DNA from: JAXHUH01 sp034211175
Lineage (GTDB): Bacteria; Actinomycetota; Acidimicrobiia; Acidimicrobiales; CAIXPF01
Length of the DNA stretch: 8,361 bases
Reading direction: 5' to 3'
NCBI GenBank assembly: GCA_034211175.1
Contig: JAXHUH010000159.1
Span: 1 to 8,361, forward strand
Shown here: in pieces, positions 1 to 5,046 of the stretch
How positions within the stretch are numbered: position 1 is the stretch's first letter
Layout of the letters: the number at the start of each line of letters is the position of its first letter
Translations under genes and position numbers: made by a program
The notes under the pieces: model-generated
Seen by the model: only the letters and a program-made list of their open reading frames with translations
Databases searched by the model: none
What the model was told of the DNA's origin: nothing

Positions 1-294
1 GGCGACCACGACCACCCCGACCGACGCGGCCAGGGCGATGCGCCACGGGCCGGACAGGCGACGCGACCGCCCGGCTGCGGCGTCGGCCGCCGCCTCGGCG
101 TCGGTGTCGGGGTCGATCTCGGTCTGGTCGGCGACGGCGTCCACCGGGGCGGGCTCCCTGACGGTGCGGTTGACGGGCGGTCCGGTCTCGGGCGGGGGTG
201 ACGGGCGTGGCGGGGCGGAGGTCGTGCGGCTGCTGCGGCTCCGCCCGCCGCCCCTCCGAACGTCCGTTCCGCCGGGGCGACGTGCCTGCGACAC
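1..294 (-). CDS. N-terminal part of a membrane protein (left edge, partial)
   Basis: Only the first roughly 98 codons lie in the window; the gene continues past position 1. Read leftward from a GTG at 294, it encodes a proline-, arginine- and serine-rich stretch, then an acidic alanine-rich stretch (about residues 50-74). A basic patch (RSRR) follows, and then the start of a hydrophobic segment (ALAASVGVVVVA) cut by the edge. This order, a charged disordered N-terminus then a basic patch then a membrane helix, suggests a cytoplasmic tail and a membrane anchor with the N-terminus inside. The third codon position is strongly G/C throughout. An in-frame TAG at 310-312 limits the start. GTG at 294 is the longest choice but lacks a well-spaced ribosome site. 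GTG at 144, with AGGGAG about 9 bases upstream, is a strong alternative giving a shorter tail. The function cannot be named from this piece. It is divergent from the phosphodiesterase gene. Confidence 0.5.
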   Translation of the reverse strand, partial: MSQARRPGGTDVRRGGGRSRSSRTTSAPPRPSPPPETGPPVNRTVREPAPVDAVADQTEIDPDTDAEAAADAAAGRSRRLSGPWRIALAASVGVVVVA

Positions 295-401
295 CGCTGG
301 GCTCCGACGCTACCTCCGAAGCATCGGCGTGAAGCGTCGAGTGACGCAGTTCGCCGCGCCACCAGCCGCGATCGAACCACCACGCCGTGAACTCCGTTCG
401 G

Positions 402-407
402 TACGCT
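402..407 (+). promoter_or_regulatory. possible -10 hexamer upstream of the phosphodiesterase gene
   Basis: TACGCT fits TANNNT and would place the transcription start near 414, leaving a leader of about 36 bases that contains the GAGGGG ribosome site. No matching -35 element is visible 17-18 bases upstream. This is a weak call based on one short motif in the divergent intergenic region. Confidence 0.25.
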
Positions 408-433
408 TCGGAGCCATCCCCGCTCCGACGACC

Positions 434-439
434 GAGGGG
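434..439 (+). promoter_or_regulatory. ribosome binding site setting the phosphodiesterase start
   Basis: GAGGGG lies 10 bases before the GTG at 450. It supports that start over the upstream in-frame ATG at 387, whose extra 21 codons do not resemble the family and precede the conserved domain. Confidence 0.6.
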
Positions 440-449
440 CGAGCCCACC

Positions 450-1232
450 GTGAGCGACCGGCCGACGCATCCGTTCTTCGACCACCCGACGCCGATCCCG
501 ATCGCCCACCAGGGCGGCACCACCGAGCGACTCGAGAACACGCTCGACGCCTTCGCCCACGCGGTGGCGCTCGGGTACCGCTACCTCGACGTCGACGTGC
601 GGGTCAGCGCCGACGGCGTGGTGGTCGCGTTCCACGACGAGGACCTGCGGCGCCTCACCGGGCGGCCGGAGCGGATCGCGGACCTCACCTGGAAGGAGCT
701 GTCCGAGGTCGAGCTCGGCGCCGAGCGGGCTCCCATCCTCCGCCTGGACGAGCTCCTCGACCGCTGGGACGAGCACCGGTTCCTCATCGAGATCAAGACG
801 CTGCGCGCCGTCGACCCGCTCGCCGAGGTCCTCCGCTCGACGTCGGCGGCGTCGCGGGTGTGCGTCGCCGCGTTCAGCGACCGCACCACCGCCCGGCTGC
901 GGCGGGCGATCCCGGACGCGGCGCAGTCGGTCGGCCGGGTCGGTACCGGGCTGCGCTGGTTGGCCGGCCTCGCCGGGCTCGGGCCCGGCTCCGGCGCCGA
1001 CGTGATGCACCCGCCGCTGCGCCAGGAGCTCGGCCCGTTCACGGTCACGGTCGTCACCGAGCGGTTCGTGCGCTCGGCCCACAAGGCCGGGCTCCGGGTC
1101 CTGCCGTGGACCATCGACGATCCCGCCGACATGGCCCACCTGATCGGGCTCGGCGTCGACGGGATCAACACGGGCAGCCCGACGCTGCTGCGTGACGTGC
1201 TCACCGAGGCCGGCCTCTGGGTCGGTTCCTGA
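450..1232 (+). CDS. glycerophosphodiester phosphodiesterase family protein
   Basis: The protein has 260 residues, a normal size for a cytosolic single-domain GDPD TIM barrel, with no signal peptide or membrane segment. The family hydrolyses glycerophosphodiesters to glycerol-3-phosphate plus an alcohol, using a metal and two histidines. Visible landmarks are the N-terminal histidine motif (H20-Q-G-G), ENT at 29-31, LDVD at 46-49, DG then HDE at 62-64, EIK at 114-116, and a C-terminal WTIDDPADM...LGVDGINTGSP at about 220-244. Compared with the usual family, HRG reads HQG (Q21), the first metal-ligand Glu is Asp (D47), and the terminal TDRP-like motif reads NTGSP. Both catalytic histidines (H20, H62), D49, E114 and K116 are kept, so activity is likely, perhaps with a shifted substrate. 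GTG at 450 is chosen from the GAGGGG site. The gene stands alone, divergent from the left-edge gene and convergent with the next one. The family call is confident; the exact substrate is unknown. Confidence 0.9.
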   Translation: MSDRPTHPFFDHPTPIPIAHQGGTTERLENTLDAFAHAVALGYRYLDVDVRVSADGVVVAFHDEDLRRLTGRPERIADLTWKELSEVELGAERAPILRLDELLDRWDEHRFLIEIKTLRAVDPLAEVLRSTSAASRVCVAAFSDRTTARLRRAIPDAAQSVGRVGTGLRWLAGLAGLGPGSGADVMHPPLRQELGPFTVTVVTERFVRSAHKAGLRVLPWTIDDPADMAHLIGLGVDGINTGSPTLLRDVLTEAGLWVGS

Positions 1233-1240
1233 CGCCGCCG

Positions 1241-1295
1241 GCCACCATCTGCCCGCGGCGTCGCGGTCCGGGCCGGCGCAGCACGCGGTGGTGGC
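1241..1295. terminator. possible shared hairpin between convergent genes
   Basis: The 67-base gap between two converging genes contains GCCACCA (1241-1247) matched by TGGTGGC (1289-1295). The stem extends inward by one G-T wobble and one more pair. Inside it, GCCCG can pair with CGGGC. There is no T-run, as is common in actinobacterial DNA. The position supports a bidirectional terminator, but the outer loop is long, so this is tentative. Confidence 0.3.
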
Positions 1296-1299
1296 GCGG

Positions 1300-2289
1300 T
1301 CAGGCCGTCGGGCACCGCCCGATGTCGACGCCGATGCCCCGATGGTCCGACGTCGGGATCTCGAAGCGTGAGGCACCGGCCGAGCACAGGTCGTTCGTGT
1401 GCATCACGTGGTCGATGCGCAGGAGCAGCGAGCGCCACACGGCCGACGACTTCACCGACGTGGGGCCGGCCCACGAGGTCCGGGCGGCGTCGTGGAGCTG
1501 GTCGGCCAGCGTGCGGTAGGCCTCGCTGCGGTCGGGGCTGTTGAGGTCGCCGGCGACGACCACCGGCAGGTCCTCCGCCTCGATCAGCGCCAGCGTGCGT
1601 CGCACGTCGCCGAGGTGGCCGCCGAAGGTGGTCGTGTACGACGGGCCCGACGCCGACGGCGATGCCTTCGGCAGGTGGAGGGCGTACAGCATCACGGCCC
1701 GGTCGCCCTCGCCGACGCGCACCCGCATGCCCGACAGGACGTCGCCGGTGTTCTCGACGAGCTCGACCGGCACGTCGGCGTAGACCCCGACGGCCGGGAA
1801 CGGGAGGTTGCCGGAGATGTCGTCGGGCCACGTCTTCGCGTACGTGTCGAACCGCCCGACGAGCTCGCGGTGCATGGCCCGGGACAGCTCGGGCACGACC
1901 ACCACGTCGGGGTCCTGCGCCACGAGCCCGTCGGCGATGGCCGTGGCGTCCTCGTCCGCCTGGGGTGACGCGACGTTGGCGGTGATGAACCGGTACGGCG
2001 CCACCGGGACCGCCGTCGTGTCGGGCGCCCACGGCAGCACGACCGTCGCCACGCCGAACAGCAGCAGCGAGGCGGCCGGCACGGTGCCGGCGAGCCGACG
2101 GCTCATCGCGGCGACCGCGGCGATCCACACGAGGCCGACACCGACGACCAGCGGCATGCCGATGGCGACGATCTCGAACACCCACCAGACGTCGCGCACC
2201 GCGAACCACAGCCACGGCAGAGCCGCGGCCGCCACGATCGCGAGGTCGATCCGGTCGACGTGGTCCGAGAGCGGGCCCGGGATCCGCAC
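1300..2289 (-). CDS. membrane-anchored endonuclease/exonuclease/phosphatase (EEP) family protein
   Basis: This is a 329-residue protein from the GTG at 2289. Three hydrophobic segments (about residues 15-31, 35-61 and 70-87) are followed by an EEP (DNase I-like) domain to the end. Basic residues (SRR) after the second segment predict the catalytic domain outside the membrane. The EEP metal and catalytic set is present: ANV (N105), VPEL (E134), LHLP (H205), GDLN (D248, N250), RIDHV (D293, H294) and SDHRG (D315, H316). The family covers nucleases, inositol and sphingolipid phosphodiesterases and phosphatases; the substrate cannot be told here. A longer frame starts at GTG 2313 (337 residues), but a TACATT hexamer falls inside those extra codons and ends 7 bases before GTG 2289, so I favour the shorter leaderless start. 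It lies downstream of the propeller gene on the same strand. The fold is confident; the start is moderate. Confidence 0.85.
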   Translation of the reverse strand: MRIPGPLSDHVDRIDLAIVAAAALPWLWFAVRDVWWVFEIVAIGMPLVVGVGLVWIAAVAAMSRRLAGTVPAASLLLFGVATVVLPWAPDTTAVPVAPYRFITANVASPQADEDATAIADGLVAQDPDVVVVPELSRAMHRELVGRFDTYAKTWPDDISGNLPFPAVGVYADVPVELVENTGDVLSGMRVRVGEGDRAVMLYALHLPKASPSASGPSYTTTFGGHLGDVRRTLALIEAEDLPVVVAGDLNSPDRSEAYRTLADQLHDAARTSWAGPTSVKSSAVWRSLLLRIDHVMHTNDLCSAGASRFEIPTSDHRGIGVDIGRCPTA

Positions 2290-2296
2290 CAGGGGG

Positions 2297-2302
2297 AATG
2301 TA
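2297..2302 (-). promoter_or_regulatory. -10-like hexamer for a leaderless EEP-gene transcript
   Basis: On the minus strand TACATT is followed by seven bases (CCCCCTG) and then GTG at 2289, the spacing expected if transcription begins at the start codon. It stands out as an AT-rich spot in very GC-rich DNA. No clear -35 element is visible. The hexamer would lie inside the coding region if the longer start at 2313 were used. Confidence 0.5.
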
Positions 2303-2357
2303 CCGGCGCGCACCGGCCGTCCCGCCCGGTCAGGCGCGGTCGGGCGTCACGGCGAGG

Positions 2358-3593
2358 TCAGGAACCGGACGAGCCGTCGACGACGGAGAGGTCGGTGACG
2401 CTCAGGTCGGCGCCCGGCGGCACACCCGGCACCCGCAGCTCGGCAGTGCGGCCGGTGGCGACCTCGACGAGGACGACCTCGGCCCCGTCGTCGCTCGGGC
2501 CGACGAGCACGAGGTGGCGACCGTCGGGGCTCCACTGCACGCCGGTCGGTCGCTCGAGCGTGCCCTCGGTGTGGACGACCTGGCCGTCGTCGTCGAGGAC
2601 CAGCACGGTCGAGGACTCGACCCCCACGAACAGACCGCCGTGGTTGACCTGCACGCTGAGGTGGTCACCGCCGGGCGCGGCCCGCAGCTCGTAGGCGGCG
2701 TCGCCGGGCTCGAGGTCGCGCAGGCGCACCATGCGGGTGCCGTCGGCGAACCACAGCGAGCGGTAGCCGTAGGTCCGCGACACCATGCCGCCGGAGAACA
2801 CGATCTCACCGGAGCGGTCGGTGCCCACCGGGTAGCCGTCGACCAGGTCGACGGGGTCGCCGAGCAGGTTCAGCATCGCCGTGCGGTAGGCGTCGCCCGG
2901 GACCGACATGGCGAAGCCCCACGGGCCGTACCGGCGGAGTCGGCCCGGCTCGATCTCGCTCACCAGGCGGAACCGGTCGGCCTCGCTGATGTCGCTCGTG
3001 TAGAGGCTCATGGTCTCGTCGGCGTCGATCTCGGTCCACGCGATCCGTCCCGTCGAGCGGTCGTGCCACGCGAAGCTGCCGACGCGGGTGGCCACCGGCT
3101 CCAGCTCACCGCCGACCGGCCCGACCCACAGCACCGACCCCCGGTTCGCCGAGGAGTCGGCCAGGCCGGCGACGTAGCGCCCCGACCGGTCGAACGACGG
3201 GTCCTCGAGCTCGACCAGCATCGACGCGTCCGGCCGGTGGCTCCCCGCCGACCACTGCATCAGCTGGGCGGGCTCGCCGTCGGCCGACACGAGCAGGCGG
3301 ATCTCGGCGTCGAAGCCGTCCATGCTCGACGCCGGCGTCGGCGCCGGCACGACGGTGGTCGACGTGATCGTCGACTCCGGTGGGGCCTCGTCCTCGGTGC
3401 CGACCGAGTCGAACGCGATGAGCGCCAGCAGGCCAGCCGCGAGGGCCAGGAGCACCCCGACCGGCGGGCGGCGCTTCTCCAGCGCGACGACCGCGGTGCG
3501 CTCGTCGCCGTCGGTGCCGTCGCCGTCCCGTTCGTGGAGGAGGACGTCGTCTCCGAGCACCACGACGGCGGGATCGTCTTCGGTCCGGAGCAC
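2358..3593 (-). CDS. single-pass membrane protein with extracytoplasmic beta-propeller (PD40/TolB-like) domain
   Basis: The protein has 411 residues. Residues 1-43 form an acidic cytoplasmic tail ending in the basic KRRPP. Residues 45-61 are one hydrophobic membrane helix. Residues 66-91 are a Ser/Thr/Pro/Glu-rich linker. Residues 95 to about 400 show repeated beta-propeller blades, with FDRSGRYVAGL at 134-144, TDRSGEIVFSG at 258-268, FADGTRMVRL at 282-291 and the classic WSPDGRHLVLVG at 354-365. The last 15 residues are polar. Such domains usually bind proteins, peptides or sugars rather than catalyse; no catalytic domain is attached. GTG at 3593 is chosen because TACGCT ends six bases upstream, a leaderless arrangement, and no ribosome site is evident. 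It is divergent from the MmyB-type regulator and sits 68 bases upstream of the EEP gene on the same strand, although that gene seems to have its own promoter. The specific function is unknown. Confidence 0.8.
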   Translation of the reverse strand: MLRTEDDPAVVVLGDDVLLHERDGDGTDGDERTAVVALEKRRPPVGVLLALAAGLLALIAFDSVGTEDEAPPESTITSTTVVPAPTPASSMDGFDAEIRLLVSADGEPAQLMQWSAGSHRPDASMLVELEDPSFDRSGRYVAGLADSSANRGSVLWVGPVGGELEPVATRVGSFAWHDRSTGRIAWTEIDADETMSLYTSDISEADRFRLVSEIEPGRLRRYGPWGFAMSVPGDAYRTAMLNLLGDPVDLVDGYPVGTDRSGEIVFSGGMVSRTYGYRSLWFADGTRMVRLRDLEPGDAAYELRAAPGGDHLSVQVNHGGLFVGVESSTVLVLDDDGQVVHTEGTLERPTGVQWSPDGRHLVLVGPSDDGAEVVLVEVATGRTAELRVPGVPPGADLSVTDLSVVDGSSGS

Positions 3594-3599
3594 GATCCG

Positions 3600-3605
3600 A
3601 GCGTA
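3600..3605 (-). promoter_or_regulatory. -10-like hexamer for a leaderless propeller-gene transcript
   Basis: On the minus strand TACGCT is followed by six bases (CGGATC) and then GTG at 3593. This matches the TANNNT spacing for transcription starting at the initiation codon. No Shine-Dalgarno sequence precedes the GTG. No clear -35 is visible. Confidence 0.5.
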
Positions 3606-3814
3606 ACGGCGCGCCTCTCGCCCGATGCGGGCCCGCGAGCAAAAGGCCCCCGACGGGCACGGAGCACACCAGCTTTCGCCAGATTGCCACGCGCGCGGGC
3701 CGAGTGGGGCGCGCCCCCGACGGCGTCGTGACGCGACCGCGCCGGCCGCGGGTAGGCGACGGGTGACGCACGATCATGACCTCGCAGGTAAGCGACCGCC
3801 GTCGCCGCCCGTCG

Positions 3815-3820
3815 TAGGGT
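3815..3820 (+). promoter_or_regulatory. -10-like hexamer for a leaderless regulator-gene transcript
   Basis: TAGGGT is followed by seven bases (CGGGCCC) and then GTG at 3828. A GCGACC, sharing the GACC part of an actinobacterial -35, lies 17 bases upstream at 3792-3797. There is no ribosome binding site, which supports a leaderless transcript. Confidence 0.55.
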
Positions 3821-3827
3821 CGGGCCC

Positions 3828-4652
3828 GTGAGCGTCCTCACCCCCTCCCCCGGCATCGGCCACCTCCTGCGGGCGTGGCGCCAGCGCCGCCGGATGAGCC
3901 AGCTCGACCTGTCCGTCGAGGCCGAGGTCTCCGCCCGCCACCTCAGCTTCGTCGAGACCGGCCGCTCCAAGCCGAGCCGCGAGCTGGTCATCCACCTCGC
4001 CGAGCACCTCGACGTGCCGCTGCGCGACCGCAACGACCTGCTGCTCGCCGCCGGCTACGCACCGGTGTACGCCGAGACCCCGCTGGAGGACCGGGCCATG
4101 GAACCCGTGCGCGCCGCCCTCGACGAGCTGCTCGCCGCCCACGACCCGTATCCGGCCGTCGTCGTCGACCGGACCTGGGACCTCGTGACCGCCAACCGGA
4201 CGGCGCTCGAGGTCCTCACCGCGGGGGTCGACCCGGCGCTGCTCGAGCCGCCCGTCAACGTGCTGCGGGTGAGCCTCCACCCCGACGGCATGGCACCGAG
4301 GATCGCCAACCTCGCCGAGTGGGGCTCCCACCTGCTGACCCGCCTCCACCGCCAGGCGCTGCTCACCGCCGACCCGGCGCTCGAGGCGCTGCGGGCCGAG
4401 GTCGCCGACTACCCGGGCATCGACCCGGTGCCGGCCGCCATGACCGACCCCGCGGCGATGCTCTACGTGCCCCTGGAGCTGCGCACCGGCAGCGACCCCG
4501 GGTCCGGCGAGGGCGTGCTCCGGTTCTTCTCGACCATCGCCACGTTCGGCACCGCGGTCGACATCACCCTGGCCGAGCTGTCGATCGAGTCCTTCTACCC
4601 CGCCGACGCCCACACCGCCGAGGTGCTGCGGTCCCACGCCGACGGCGGCTGA
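3828..4652 (+). CDS. XRE-family regulator with MmyB-like ligand-binding domain
   Basis: The protein has 274 residues, typical for this two-domain family. Residues 10-65 are an XRE helix-turn-helix: LLRAWRQRRRMSQLDLS gives helices 1-2, and SARHLSFVETGRSKPSRELV covers the recognition helix and the conserved ETGR-SKPSR stretch. Residues about 87-265 match the MmyB-like ligand-binding domain, with YPAVVVDRTWDLVTANRTA, NVLRVSLHPDGMAPRIANLAEW and FFSTIATFGTAVDITLAEL as landmarks. In the one such regulator of known structure that I recall (from Chloroflexus aurantiacus) this PAS-like domain held a fatty acid. A hydrophobic ligand is therefore plausible but inferred. Such regulators often control a divergent neighbour; here that would be the propeller gene. 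GTG at 3828 follows a TAGGGT hexamer by seven bases and begins with the SVLTPSPGIGHLLR stretch usual just before the HTH. The family call is firm; target and ligand are unknown. Confidence 0.9.
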   Translation: MSVLTPSPGIGHLLRAWRQRRRMSQLDLSVEAEVSARHLSFVETGRSKPSRELVIHLAEHLDVPLRDRNDLLLAAGYAPVYAETPLEDRAMEPVRAALDELLAAHDPYPAVVVDRTWDLVTANRTALEVLTAGVDPALLEPPVNVLRVSLHPDGMAPRIANLAEWGSHLLTRLHRQALLTADPALEALRAEVADYPGIDPVPAAMTDPAAMLYVPLELRTGSDPGSGEGVLRFFSTIATFGTAVDITLAELSIESFYPADAHTAEVLRSHADGG

Positions 4653-4654
4653 CC

Positions 4655-4696
4655 GCCCGCAGGCCACGAACGGTTGCGGGCCGAGCCCAAGGCCCG
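4655..4696. terminator. possible hairpins between convergent genes
   Basis: GCCCGCA (4655-4661) pairs perfectly with TGCGGGC (4675-4681) around a 13-base loop, starting two bases after the regulator stop codon. An overlapping alternative stem pairs CGGGCC (4677-4682) with GGCCCG (4691-4696). There is no T-run. The position between convergent genes favours a terminator role for both strands. Confidence 0.4.
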
Positions 4697-4718
4697 GGAA
4701 CGACCGGACCGAGTCCGA

Positions 4719-4949
4719 TCAGGCGCCCGGACCGGCGGTCCCGGCCTGGGCCTGCGCCCATCCGAGCCAGCGGGACCACACCGGCCGGCGCCGGTGCCGC
4801 GGCGTGCGCTCGGCCTCACCGCACGTGGCGTGGATCACCCGGTCGCCGACGACGATGCAGTCATCGGACGCAGCCACGACCACACCGCAGGCCGGGCAAC
4901 CGGGCTCCGTCGCCGACGTCGCCGTACCCGTTGCCTCGTCCGCACCCAT
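4719..4949 (-). CDS. small four-cysteine zinc-ribbon-like protein
   Basis: The protein has 76 residues from the ATG at 4949. A short acidic, Thr/Ala-rich N-terminus is followed by CPAC at 18-21, DDC at 29-31 (C31), GDRVIHATC with H40 and C43, and then a basic and tryptophan-rich tail (RHRRRPVWSRWLGW at 51-64). The C-x2-C ... C ... H-x2-C pattern suggests one small structural zinc site, like the short LIM/zinc-ribbon-like proteins seen in actinobacteria. No enzyme motif is present. Codon third positions fit the genome. It fills the gap between two plus-strand genes, converging on the regulator and divergent from the CoA-transferase. Upstream of the ATG only a GGTGG at short spacing resembles a ribosome site, so the start is less certain than the frame. 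The role is unknown; a protein- or nucleic-acid-binding adaptor is one possibility. Confidence 0.65.
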   Translation of the reverse strand: MGADEATGTATSATEPGCPACGVVVAASDDCIVVGDRVIHATCGEAERTPRHRRRPVWSRWLGWAQAQAGTAGPGA

Positions 4950-5033
4950 GGAGCCACCGTGGCCGATGCTGCCCTCGCTGTCCAGCGAGCGCCCGGACCG
5001 GCGACGCCACGGGCAGCTCGTCCCGGGCTGCGC

Positions 5034-5039
5034 AAGACT
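5034..5039 (+). promoter_or_regulatory. weak -10-like hexamer before the CoA-transferase gene
   Basis: AAGACT is followed by seven bases (CGGCGTC) and then GTG at 5047. It keeps the second-position A and last T of TANNNT but not the first T. Position and the lack of a Shine-Dalgarno sequence fit the same leaderless layout as three other genes in the window. Confidence 0.3.
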
Positions 5040-5046
5040 CGGCGTC

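Larger units (their letters stand above)
3594..3827. other. divergent intergenic region with two promoters and short palindromes
   Basis: This 234-base stretch separates the propeller gene and the regulator gene. It holds a candidate -10 for each. Next to the leftward promoter are two short perfect palindromes, GGCGCGCC at 3608-3615 and GCGGGCCCGC at 3627-3636; the second overlaps the expected -35 area. Short perfect palindromes are common by chance at this GC content, so an operator role is only a guess. I see no small gene or RNA here. Confidence 0.4.

Noticed and set aside
387..449. 21-codon upstream extension of the phosphodiesterase
   Set aside because: GTG 450 has a properly spaced GAGGGG, and the extra residues do not resemble the family.
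38..1195. Plus-strand 385-codon frame overlapping the phosphodiesterase
   Set aside because: Arg/Pro-rich translation without domain structure; it is a shifted shadow of the GDPD frame.
581..2215. Minus-strand 544-codon frame across the phosphodiesterase and EEP genes
   Set aside because: It runs through two real genes on different strands and shows only Arg/Ser-rich filler.
2323..2346. CGCCCG/CGGGCG hairpin between the propeller and EEP genes as terminator
   Set aside because: Only a six-pair stem with a 12-base loop and no T-run; expected by chance at this GC content.
2298..3731. Plus-strand 477-codon frame antisense to the propeller gene
   Set aside because: Low-complexity Arg/Val/Asp/His composition and no motifs. 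The minus strand has a clear membrane helix and propeller repeats.
3774..4667. Minus-strand 297-codon frame antisense to the MmyB-type regulator
   Set aside because: Gly/Val/His/Glu-rich shadow translation with no motif, against a clear helix-turn-helix protein on the plus strand.
4804..5046. 81-codon upstream extension of the CoA-transferase
   Set aside because: It overlaps the small minus-strand gene, and family similarity begins only after the GTG at 5047.
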